A stretch of 64,000 nt of DNA, taken from positions 18,840-82,839 of the forward strand of contig JBFWQW010000002.1 of NCBI GenBank assembly GCA_050249235.1. The letters run 5' to 3'. The DNA is from JAEKLB01 sp050249235. GTDB taxonomy: Bacteria; Actinomycetota; Acidimicrobiia; Acidimicrobiales; CADCSY01. Each line of letters starts with the position of its first letter. The stretch's first letter is position 1. The notes below the pieces were generated by a model. That model did no database searches. It was not told where the DNA came from and saw only the letters and a list, made by a program, of their open reading frames with translations. A program made the position numbers and the translations under genes. Positions 24,503 to 36,447 of the stretch are shown in pieces.

Positions 24503-25780
24503 TCATCCGACGGTGATCGTCTGCTTGCGCTCGGGGCCGACGCCCACGTAGCTGACGGGCACCCGGCCCTCGTCGGCCACGAACAGGACGTAGTCGCGGG
24601 CCGCCGGAGGCAGCTCCTCCATGGTCGTGCAGCCCGAGACGTCGGTCTGCCAGCCGGGCAGCTCCTCGAAGACCGGGACCGCCTTGTGCAGGTCGGACTG
24701 GTGGTAAGGCATGTGGGTCACCCGCTTGCCGTCGATCTCGTAGGCCACGCACACCTTCACCACCGGCTCGGCGTCGAGCACGTCGAGCTTGGTGAGGAAG
24801 ATGTCGCTGAGGCTGTTGAGCCGCACCGCCTGGCGCAGCATCACCGCGTCGAACCAGCCCGGGCGGCGGCGGCGGCCGGTGTTCGTGCCGTACTCCTTGC
24901 CCCGCTCGATGAGCCCGTCGCCGGTCTCGTCGAAGAGCTCCGTCGGGAAGGGACCGGACCCGACCCGGGTCATGTACGCCTTGGTGATCCCGATGATCCG
25001 GTCGATGTGCCGGGGACCGACGCCCGCGCCGGCGCAGGCGCCCCCCGCCACCGGGTTCGACGAGGTCACGAAGGGATACGTGCCGTGGTCGAGGTCGAGG
25101 AACGTGGCCTGGGCCCCCTCGAACATCACCTGCTGGCCGGCCTCGAGGGCGGTGTGGATCAGGTCGACCGAATCGACGATGCGGGGTGCCAGCCGGGGGG
25201 CGAGCACGTCGAGGTACTCGTCGCAGATGGACTCGAAGCTCGGGCCGAGGCGGTTGTACACCTTGGCCATGACGGCCAGCTTCTCCTTGAGCACGACGTC
25301 GAGCTTCTGGCGGAAGATCTTGGGGTCGAGCAGGTCCTGCACCCGCAGGCCCACCCGCAGGGCCTTGTCGGCGTAGGCCGGGCCGATGCCCCCCTTGGTC
25401 GTGCCCAGCTTGTTGTCGCCGAGGTGGCGCTCGAAGAGGACGTCGAGCTCCTGGTGGTAGGGCATGACCAAGTGGGCGTTGCCGCTCACCACCAGCTTCG
25501 TGGTGTCGACGCCGCGCGACTCGAGGGCGTCGATCTCGGACACCAGGATCCGGGGGTCGACCACCACCCCGTTGCCGATGACGTTGGTGACGTGGGGGTG
25601 CAGGACCCCGCTCGGGACCAGGCGGAACGCGAACTTCTGCTCGCCGACGACGATCGTGTGACCGGCGTTGTGACCGCCCTGGTAGCGGACCACGAGGTCC
25701 ATCTCCTCGGCGAGGACATCGGTCAGCTTGCCCTTGCTCTCGTCACCCCATTGGGTCCCGACGACCACCGTGCCTGGCAC
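24503..25780 (-). CDS. purA: Adenylosuccinate synthetase
   Basis: A 425-aa GTP-dependent enzyme ligating aspartate to IMP on the way to AMP. Signatures are the P-loop region VVVGTQWGDESKGK, the catalytic segment QGGHNAGHT, GTTKGGIGPAY, and the C-terminal guanine-binding-type region KLDVL near residue 330. GTG 25780 is the only start that gives the full N-terminal strand. It is the first gene of the purine series on this strand, 97 bp before purD, and divergent from a plus-strand hypothetical 33 bp away. Confidence 0.97.
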   Translation of the reverse strand: MPGTVVVGTQWGDESKGKLTDVLAEEMDLVVRYQGGHNAGHTIVVGEQKFAFRLVPSGVLHPHVTNVIGNGVVVDPRILVSEIDALESRGVDTTKLVVSGNAHLVMPYHQELDVLFERHLGDNKLGTTKGGIGPAYADKALRVGLRVQDLLDPKIFRQKLDVVLKEKLAVMAKVYNRLGPSFESICDEYLDVLAPRLAPRIVDSVDLIHTALEAGQQVMFEGAQATFLDLDHGTYPFVTSSNPVAGGACAGAGVGPRHIDRIIGITKAYMTRVGSGPFPTELFDETGDGLIERGKEYGTNTGRRRRPGWFDAVMLRQAVRLNSLSDIFLTKLDVLDAEPVVKVCVAYEIDGKRVTHMPYHQSDLHKAVPVFEELPGWQTDVSGCTTMEELPPAARDYVLFVADEGRVPVSYVGVGPERKQTITVG

Positions 25781-25813
25781 GTGGCGGCAGGCTATCGCGC
25801 TACCGTCGCCCCC

Positions 25814-26251
25814 ATGTCCGAGGTACCGGAGCACGACCACAAGATCGACACAGGCAAGAGCGTCCTCTCCCTGGAGGAGCTCGGCGCCGTCCAGCCGGGC
25901 ATGGCTCGGGTCATGCCCGAGATCGGCGCCCGGATCTGGAAGGCGTATTACGCCGGCAAGGCCAAGAACAAGGCCCTGGCCAAGTTCCAGGTGAAGGAGG
26001 CCGTCAACCTCATGGAGATGGGCGTCCTCCTGCGGCCGAAGTACGAAGAGAACATGTACAAGTTCATCGAGGAGGAGGTCGCCAAGCTGCAGGCGGCCAT
26101 CGAGGCCGAGGACTGGGACGGCTTCGAGGCGGCCTTCGAGGCGATGGTCGACTCGGCGAACGCGTACCACGAGCTCTACGACAAGGGCTTCCTCCGCTGG
26201 AAGATCCCGTCGGAGCCGCCGCCCGACCTGGACATGACGCCCCGGGGCTGA
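25814..26251 (+). CDS. Hypothetical alpha-helical protein
   Basis: A 145-aa acidic, soluble, predicted all-helical protein with no signal or membrane segment. It has ARVMPEIGARIWKAYYAGKA, KNKALAKFQVKEAVNLMEMG, then an acidic helix and a C-terminal Pro-rich tail (SEPPPDLDMTPRG). I do not recognise it; the aromatic and Lys pattern suggests a helical bundle. It is transcribed divergently from purA through a 33-bp gap, so the two may share a promoter region, and it converges with clpB. Confidence 0.75.
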   Translation: MSEVPEHDHKIDTGKSVLSLEELGAVQPGMARVMPEIGARIWKAYYAGKAKNKALAKFQVKEAVNLMEMGVLLRPKYEENMYKFIEEEVAKLQAAIEAEDWDGFEAAFEAMVDSANAYHELYDKGFLRWKIPSEPPPDLDMTPRG

Positions 26252-26272
26252 ACCCCGGGGCGGGAGGGGCGG

Positions 26273-28753
<2,481 letters not shown>

Positions 28754-28801
28754 GGTGCTCTCCTTGCCGACGAGGTCGGTCGGATCACGGGGTCGGTGGG
28801 C

Positions 28802-28854
28802 TCAGGGGATCGGGCGGGGTCAGGGATCGGGCGGCGTCAGGGAATCGGGCGGGG
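28802..28854. repeat. Three tandem 17-18-bp repeats before clpB
   Basis: TCAGGGGATCGGGCGGGG, TCAGGGATCGGGCGGCG and TCAGGGAATCGGGCGGGG follow one another at 28802, 28820 and 28837. The TCA of the hspR stop codon begins a fourth, incomplete copy. They fill about half of the hspR-clpB gap, and were probably produced by slippage. No hairpin is evident. Confidence 0.85.
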
Positions 28855-29268
28855 TCAGGGCCGCCGGTCGGCGGCGGCGAAGGGCTCGACGACCTGGGAG
28901 AGCGGCACCAGGTCGCGCCGGTACTGGCGCCGGGTGCGGTCGACGGCCCGCCGGGACTCCTCGACCGTCGCGGCCAGCTCGCCCCGCAGCCGCTCGAGCT
29001 CGGCTTCGAGCGTGAGGACCCGCTTGACGCCGGCCAGGTTCAGTCCCTCGTTGGTGAGGTCGAGGATGCGCCGGAGCTGCATGATGTCGGCCTCGCTGTA
29101 GCGGCGGGAGCCGCCACCGGTCCGGGCCGGATCGACGAGCCCCTTGCGCTCGTAGATGCGGAGGGTCTGCGGGTGCACGCCGGCCAGCTCGGCCGCGACC
29201 GAGATGACGAACACGGCCTGGCGGGGATCACGCCCGGCGGGCTCGTTGGGTTCGCGTTCAGCTGCCAT
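28855..29268 (-). CDS. hspR: Heat-shock repressor HspR (MerR family)
   Basis: A 137-aa MerR-type regulator: VFVISVAAELAGVHPQTLRI, then YERKGLVDPARTGGGSRRYS, followed by a dimerisation helix. This matches HspR, which represses the dnaK operon by binding HAIR sites, with DnaK as corepressor in Streptomyces. It lies directly after dnaJ (1-bp gap) in the standard operon position. A HAIR-like site is found upstream of dnaK, so negative autoregulation of the whole operon is likely. Confidence 0.95.
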   Translation of the reverse strand: MAAEREPNEPAGRDPRQAVFVISVAAELAGVHPQTLRIYERKGLVDPARTGGGSRRYSEADIMQLRRILDLTNEGLNLAGVKRVLTLEAELERLRGELAATVEESRRAVDRTRRQYRRDLVPLSQVVEPFAAADRRP

Positions 29269-29269
29269 G

Positions 29270-30397
29270 TCACACCCCCAGGTGCGTGCGCGGAGAGGTC
29301 GTCGACGCCGATCGGAGCGCCTCGACGGCCTGGCGCTCGTCGTCGGAGAGCGAGCCGGGCACGACCACCTCGACGGTGACGAGGAGGTCGCCGGTGCGCT
29401 TCGAGCGGGCCACGCCCCGGCCCTTCACCCGGAAGGTGCGGCCGGAGCGAGTGCCCGGCGGGACCCGGATCGTGACGGGGTCGCCGTCGAGGGTGGGCAC
29501 GCTGATGTCGGCGCCCAGGGTGGCCTCCGGGAACGTGACCGGCACGTCGATGGTGAGGTCGTCGCCCCGCCGGCCGAAGAGGGGGTGGGGCGCCACCTCG
29601 ACCACGACGTAGAGGTCGCCGGGCGGGCCTCCGTTGCGGCCGGGCGAGCCCCGCTCCTTCATGCGGATGCGCTGGCCGTCCTCCACGCCGGCGGGGATGC
29701 GCACCTTCACCGTCCGGGGCCGGCGCTCGACGCCTCGCCCGGCGCAGGTGGGGCACGGGTGCTCGACGACCACGCCCCGCCCGCCGCAGGACGGGCACGG
29801 GCTCGAGAAGCTGAACGGGCCCTGGTTGTCGGCCACCACGCCCTGGCCCCGGCAGGTCGGGCAGGTGGTCGGCGCCGTCCCCGGCGCCGCGCCCGAGCCG
29901 TGGCAGGTGGCGCAGGGGGCGTCACCGACGAGGTTCACCGAGGTCGTGACGCCCCGGACGGCTTCGTCGAACGAGAGGTGCAGCGACGTCTCGAGATCGC
30001 CGCCCCGCTGCGGGCCGCTGCCCCTCGACGGCCGGCCGCCCCGGCCGAACATGCCGCCGAACAGGTCGCCGAGGTCGCCGAGGTCCTCGGCCCGGAACGT
30101 GGCGCCGCCCCGGCCGAAGCCGCCGAAGCCACCGGGACCGAAGCCTCCGCCCTGGCCGTTCCCGACCGGACCGAGGCGGCGGGCCTCGTCGTACTCGGCC
30201 CGCTTGTCGGCGTCGCCGAGGACGTCGTAGGCGGCCGCGATCTCCTTGAACCGGTCCTCGCGGCCGGGGTTGGCGTCGGGATGGTTCTCCTTCGCCAGCT
30301 TCCGGTAGGCGCGCGTGATCTCCTTCTGGGTCGCACCCGACGGCACGCCGAGCACGGCGTAGTAGTCCTTCTCGAACCACTCCCGCTGCGGCGCCAT
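29270..30397 (-). CDS. dnaJ: Chaperone DnaJ (type I)
   Basis: A 375-aa Hsp40. It has an N-terminal J domain with the HPD motif (KENHPDANPG, about residue 39), a Gly/Phe-rich segment (about 85-125), four CxxCxGxG-type zinc motifs (CATCHGSG, CPTCRGQG, CPSCGGRG, CPTCAGRG), and two C-terminal substrate domains. It stimulates DnaK ATPase and delivers clients. The start is ATG 30397, 8 bp after grpE. This is the DnaJ copy cotranscribed with hspR. Confidence 0.96.
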   Translation of the reverse strand: MAPQREWFEKDYYAVLGVPSGATQKEITRAYRKLAKENHPDANPGREDRFKEIAAAYDVLGDADKRAEYDEARRLGPVGNGQGGGFGPGGFGGFGRGGATFRAEDLGDLGDLFGGMFGRGGRPSRGSGPQRGGDLETSLHLSFDEAVRGVTTSVNLVGDAPCATCHGSGAAPGTAPTTCPTCRGQGVVADNQGPFSFSSPCPSCGGRGVVVEHPCPTCAGRGVERRPRTVKVRIPAGVEDGQRIRMKERGSPGRNGGPPGDLYVVVEVAPHPLFGRRGDDLTIDVPVTFPEATLGADISVPTLDGDPVTIRVPPGTRSGRTFRVKGRGVARSKRTGDLLVTVEVVVPGSLSDDERQAVEALRSASTTSPRTHLGV

Positions 30398-30405
30398 GGG
30401 CCCGC

Positions 30406-30996
30406 CTAGTCCCTGACCCGCACCATGACGGGCCGAAGGAGCCGGCTGCGCCAGCGGTAGCCGGCCCGGAGCGTCTCGGCGACGAGGGGCTCGCCCCCGT
30501 CGCCCGGTTCGTGGGCGACGGCCTCGTGCTCGGTGGGGTCGAAGGGGCCGCCCAGCGGGTCGAGGCGCTCGAGGCCCTCCTTGGCCAGCTGGCCGAGCAG
30601 CTGGTCACGGAGCGCGGCCACGGCGTCGGCGTCCGGCCCGGGCTCCCCACCGCCGTCCGCGCCCGCGGCCCGGTGGGCCGCGGCGTAGTCGAAGGCGTCG
30701 AGCACGGGCAGGACCGATTCGACGAGGCGACCGGACTCACGGGCCACGTCGTCGGCGAGCTGGCGGGCGGCCCGCTTGCGGAAGTTCTCGAACTCGGCCT
30801 GGGTGCGCTGGGCCACGCCGAGGAGCTCGTCGCGCTCAGCGGTGACCCGCTCGAGGTCGGCCAGCAGCTCCTCGAGCGTGAGGCCGGGCTCGGCCGGGAG
30901 GTCGCCGGACGGCGCGGCGAAGCCGTCGTCGCGCTCGCCGTCGGCCGGCACCGTCGCCGGCCCGTCGCCGGCCGGATCGAACGCATCCGTCGTCAC
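30406..30996 (-). CDS. grpE: Nucleotide exchange factor GrpE
   Basis: A 196-aa protein that releases ADP from DnaK. It has an acidic, disordered N-terminus, a long coiled-coil helix (LADLERVTAERDELLGVAQR, then TQAEFENFRKRAARQ) and a C-terminal beta-domain ending in LRAGYRWRSRLLRPVMVRV. The start GTG 30996 lies 1 bp after the dnaK stop, so the two are translationally coupled. Confidence 0.95.
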   Translation of the reverse strand: MTTDAFDPAGDGPATVPADGERDDGFAAPSGDLPAEPGLTLEELLADLERVTAERDELLGVAQRTQAEFENFRKRAARQLADDVARESGRLVESVLPVLDAFDYAAAHRAAGADGGGEPGPDADAVAALRDQLLGQLAKEGLERLDPLGGPFDPTEHEAVAHEPGDGGEPLVAETLRAGYRWRSRLLRPVMVRVRD

Positions 30997-30997
30997 G

Positions 30998-32836
<1,839 letters not shown>

Positions 32837-32882
32837 GTTCGCTGCCTCCTGCGACTCGCGGGTTGGAGGCAGGGTAGCGGTC

Positions 32883-35543
32883 CTACAGCGATGTTGACAC
32901 CCAACTTGAGTCTTTCTCCATCAAGTTTTCGTCCAACCAGGCCATCACTTCGCTGGCCGGCCCCGGCCTGGCGAAGTGGAAGCCCTGGGCGTAGCGGCAG
33001 CCCAGGCCCCGGAGCCGCTCGGCCTGGCCCGGTGTCTCGATGCCCTCCGCCACGACCGTCAGGCCGAGGCGCTCGCCGAGGGCGAGCACCGCCTCCACCA
33101 CCGCGTCGTCGGGGTCGGTGCGCTGGGGGTCGACGAAGCTCCGGTCGATCTTCAGCTCGTCGACCGGCAGCGACCGCAGGCGCCCGAGCGACGAGTAGCC
33201 GGCGCCGAAGTCGTCGACCGACAGGCGCACGCCGATGGACCGGAGCCGGTGCAGCGTCGTCTCCGTGTCCGCGTCGTCGGCCAGCGCGCCCTCGGTGATC
33301 TCCAACGTGAGCAGGCCGGGGGCCAGACCGCAGCGGAGCGCGGCCTCGACCGTTGCGCACAGCGCCGAGTCCTGGAGCTGGCGGGTGGAGAGGTTCACCG
33401 ACACCCCGACCGGGGGGCCGTCCGGCCGGTGGGCCTGCCAGGCCAGGGCGGCCGCGCAGGCCTCGGTCAGGACGCGGGCCCCGAGGGGCACGATCAGGCT
33501 CGAGTCCTCGGCCACGCCGATGAACTCGCCCGGGGCGATGAGACCGCCGAAGCCGTCCGGCAGGCGGGCCAGGGCCTCGAAGCCGACGGCCCGGCCGGTG
33601 CCCAGCTCGACGATGGGCTGGTAATGCACGACGACGCTCCCGTCGAGCACGCAGGCCTGGAGCCGCTCCTCGACCGCCCGGCGCCGCATGACGGCGTCGT
33701 GCATGTCGGAGGTGAAGCGCTCGACCCGGCCCCGACCCCGCTTCTTCGCCACGTACATGGCCACGTCGGCATCGCGGATCAGGTCCTCGGCGGCGCCACC
33801 CTCGTGGAGCGAGGCCACCCCGATCGACCCGCCGCAGTGGACCGCCCGGCCGCGGACGGGAAGCGCCGTCTCGAGGCCGGCGAGGACCCGCTCGGCGAGC
33901 GTGGCCGCGGCCTCGCCGCCCGGATCGTGGGGCAGCAGCACGGCGAACTCGTCCCCGCCGAGCCGGGCGACCAGGTCGTGGGGCCTCGTGCAGGCCCGCA
34001 ACCGACCGGCCACGGCGACGAGCACCTCGTCGCCGAGCTGGTGCCCGGCGGTGTCGTTGATCGCCTTGAACTCGTCGAGGTCGAGCAGGAGCAGCGAGGG
34101 CCGGGCACCCCGGCGCAGCGTAGCGTCGAGCTCCTCGGCCAGCCGGGCCCGGTTGGCGAGCCCGGTGAGGCTGTCGTGGTAGGCCTGCTGGAGGAGCCGG
34201 GCCTCGAAGGCCCGACGCTCCGTGACGTCGCGGAAGGTGGCGAGCAGGGAGCCCTCGCCCGTCCCCACCTTCACCGGCGTGAGCTTGGCCTCGATGGGGC
34301 ACCAGGTCCCGTCGGCCCGGCGGAGGCGGAGGTCGCAGCCGCCGGCACGGGTCGCGTCCGGCCCGGGGTCCAGCGCGGCGGCCACCCGCTCGCGGTCGGC
34401 GGGGTGCACCTCGTCGATGAGCAGGGCGCCCACCAGCGACTCGGGGTCGCGGCCCAGCACCTCCTCGACCGAGGAGCTGACGTAGCCGAGCCGCCCGCCG
34501 GCGTCGACGATGGCGATCACGTCGGAGATGCGCTGGAGGATCGTGCGCAGGTCGCTCTCCCGGCGGCGCAGCTCGTCGGTGCGCTCGGCCACCCGGGCCT
34601 CGAGGGTCTGGGTGAGCCGGCCGTTCTCGTGGACGCTCAGCAGCTGGCGGGCGACGAGCACGAGCGAGATGGCGGTCACCGCCAGGACCTCCCACCGCCG
34701 CAGGTCGCCGATGTTGGCGACCGCGAGGAACAGGGCCACGACCACGGGCGGGTAGGGGACGGTGAGCTCCCAGCCGGGCGGTGCGGCCAGGACCGCGTCC
34801 TCGGTGGTCGAGCTGGTGGCGAGCGCGCCCAGCCCCACGAGCAGGTACCCGGTCACCCACAGCAGGTCGACGAGCTGGCCCCCGGCGAAGCCGCCGGTGG
34901 CCTCGTGGTAGGCCCAGACGGAGTCGGCCACGGCGACCGTGAACAGGCCGGCCGCCCGGTAGGTCCACGGTCCCCGCGCCGACGGGGGGAGCCGCACCAT
35001 GACCACCAGGCAGAGGGACGCGGCGAGCGACCCCAGCACCGGATAGACCCAGACGATCGACGTCCGGTCGGCGTGGGACAGCAGGAGCACCCAGAGGACC
35101 CAGGAGACGGAACCGCCGAGCAGGACGCAGTCGAGGGCGGTGCGCAGGGCGGTGGCCCCGTTGACGAGGGCCCGCATCCGGGTGCCGGCCCCGACGACGG
35201 CCGCCACCAGGGCCAACGTGTAGAAGGGATCGGCGGGCGAGGGGGTGGGGACCCGGTCGCCGAGCACCAGCTCGTAGGAGGCCCAGATGAGGTTGGCGCC
35301 GAGCCACGCCGCCGGCACGAGGACGAAGACCGAGCTGGCCAGCCGGGCGCTGCGCTCGCCCCGGGTGTCGCGTCTGGCGAGGCTCCACACCAGCGCCACG
35401 GCCGGCGCCAGCACCCAGGCGACGTCGCTCACGTCCCGCTGCGCCCGCCCGGAGGACTGCGGCAGGAGGTACCAGACCGCCAGCACCACGAGGAGCGCGA
35501 GCACCGTCCGCCTGGCGCGGACGAGCGACGGGCGCAGGAGCAT
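32883..35543 (-). CDS. Membrane GGDEF-EAL protein (c-di-GMP turnover)
   Basis: An 886-aa protein. Residues 1 to about 310 carry eight or so hydrophobic helices, followed by a coiled coil, a PAS domain (RISDVIAIVDAGGRLGYVSS), a GGDEF domain with intact LGGDEFAVL (diguanylate cyclase) and an EAL domain with GFEALARL, NLSTRQLQD and DDFGAGYSSL (phosphodiesterase residues largely present). It could make or degrade c-di-GMP, depending on signal. ATG 35543 is taken as start; upstream readings enter the divergent gpmA region. Its last codons contain the HspR-type site of the dnaK operon. Confidence 0.93.
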   Translation of the reverse strand: MLLRPSLVRARRTVLALLVVLAVWYLLPQSSGRAQRDVSDVAWVLAPAVALVWSLARRDTRGERSARLASSVFVLVPAAWLGANLIWASYELVLGDRVPTPSPADPFYTLALVAAVVGAGTRMRALVNGATALRTALDCVLLGGSVSWVLWVLLLSHADRTSIVWVYPVLGSLAASLCLVVMVRLPPSARGPWTYRAAGLFTVAVADSVWAYHEATGGFAGGQLVDLLWVTGYLLVGLGALATSSTTEDAVLAAPPGWELTVPYPPVVVALFLAVANIGDLRRWEVLAVTAISLVLVARQLLSVHENGRLTQTLEARVAERTDELRRRESDLRTILQRISDVIAIVDAGGRLGYVSSSVEEVLGRDPESLVGALLIDEVHPADRERVAAALDPGPDATRAGGCDLRLRRADGTWCPIEAKLTPVKVGTGEGSLLATFRDVTERRAFEARLLQQAYHDSLTGLANRARLAEELDATLRRGARPSLLLLDLDEFKAINDTAGHQLGDEVLVAVAGRLRACTRPHDLVARLGGDEFAVLLPHDPGGEAAATLAERVLAGLETALPVRGRAVHCGGSIGVASLHEGGAAEDLIRDADVAMYVAKKRGRGRVERFTSDMHDAVMRRRAVEERLQACVLDGSVVVHYQPIVELGTGRAVGFEALARLPDGFGGLIAPGEFIGVAEDSSLIVPLGARVLTEACAAALAWQAHRPDGPPVGVSVNLSTRQLQDSALCATVEAALRCGLAPGLLTLEITEGALADDADTETTLHRLRSIGVRLSVDDFGAGYSSLGRLRSLPVDELKIDRSFVDPQRTDPDDAVVEAVLALGERLGLTVVAEGIETPGQAERLRGLGCRYAQGFHFARPGPASEVMAWLDENLMEKDSSWVSTSL
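32905..32925 (-). promoter_or_regulatory. HAIR-like HspR operator for dnaK operon
   Basis: Read on the minus strand this is CTTGATG-N7-ACTCAAG, against the HAIR consensus CTTGAGT-N7-ACTCAAG; the right half is perfect and the left differs at two bases. It ends about 70 bp upstream of the dnaK ATG and lies inside the last codons of the GGDEF-EAL gene. A possible promoter just downstream is TGTCAA-N17-TACCCT. The consensus is established knowledge from Streptomyces; use here is inference. Confidence 0.8.
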
Positions 35544-35655
35544 GCTCCACCATCGGCACCTCGGCACCGGCCCTGAATCACCCGGCGCCGAACCAGGGCG
35601 GTGTCCGCGGCCGCCACACCAGGTGCGGCTGGCGGCCCGGTACGGTGCCGGACCG

Positions 35656-36411
35656 ATGGCAGCCAACCTCGTGCTCGTCCGCCACGGCCAGAGCCTCTGG
35701 AACGAGCTGAACCTCTTCACCGGTTGGCACGACGTCGATCTCACCCGGAAGGGCGAGGACGAGGCCCGCCACGCCGGCCGGCTGCTGGCCGACGCCGGCC
35801 TCGAGGTCGACGTCGTCCACACCTCGCTCCAGCTCCGCGCCATCCGCACCGCCGACCTGGCCCTCGAGGCCTGCGGGCGGCTGTGGATCCCGGTGCGGCG
35901 GTCGTGGCGGCTGAACGAGCGCCACTACGGCGACCTGCAGGGGAAGGACAAGGCCGAGACCACGCGCCAGTACGGAGAGGACCAGGTGAAGGTGTGGCGG
36001 CGCTCGTACGACGTCCCGCCGCCCCCGGTCGGGCCCGACGACGAGCGCCACCCCCGCTTCGACCCCCGCTACGCCGACCTGGCCCCCGACCTGCTGCCCG
36101 CCACGGAGTGCCTGGCCGACGTCGTCGACCGGATGCTCCCCTACTGGTACGACGCCATCTGCCCCGACCTCCGAGCCGGCCGGCGGGTGATGGTGGCCGC
36201 CCACGGCAACAGCCTGCGGGCCCTGGTGAAGCACCTCGACCGCATCGCCGACGACGACATCGCCGAGCTCAACATCCCGACCGGGATCCCCCTCGCCTAC
36301 GACCTCGACGAGGCCTTCCGGCCCCGCTCGAGCAGGTACCTCGATCCCGAGGCGGCCGCCGCCGGCGCGGCCGCCGTGGCTGCCCAGGCCACCGCCGCCC
36401 CGCCGGCCTGA
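35656..36411 (+). CDS. gpmA: 2,3-bisphosphoglycerate-dependent phosphoglycerate mutase
   Basis: A 251-aa glycolytic enzyme interconverting 3- and 2-phosphoglycerate. It has the phosphohistidine motif LVLVRHGQSLWNELNLFTGW, the conserved WRLNERHYGDLQGKDKAET segment, and the second catalytic His in VMVAAHGNSLRALVKHL. The C-terminus is an Ala-rich tail. The start is ATG 35656. It lies between two c-di-GMP-related genes on the other strand and has no evident operon partner. Confidence 0.96.
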   Translation: MAANLVLVRHGQSLWNELNLFTGWHDVDLTRKGEDEARHAGRLLADAGLEVDVVHTSLQLRAIRTADLALEACGRLWIPVRRSWRLNERHYGDLQGKDKAETTRQYGEDQVKVWRRSYDVPPPPVGPDDERHPRFDPRYADLAPDLLPATECLADVVDRMLPYWYDAICPDLRAGRRVMVAAHGNSLRALVKHLDRIADDDIAELNIPTGIPLAYDLDEAFRPRSSRYLDPEAAAAGAAAVAAQATAAPPA

Positions 36412-36447
36412 CACCGCTCCCGGGCGGGCGCCGGTGGCCGGCGTGGC

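Noticed and set aside
32837..32882. A classical heat-shock sigma promoter just before dnaK
   Set aside because: No SigH-type GGAA/GTT pair is present; only a weak TGTCAA-N17-TACCCT was found, listed with the HAIR site.
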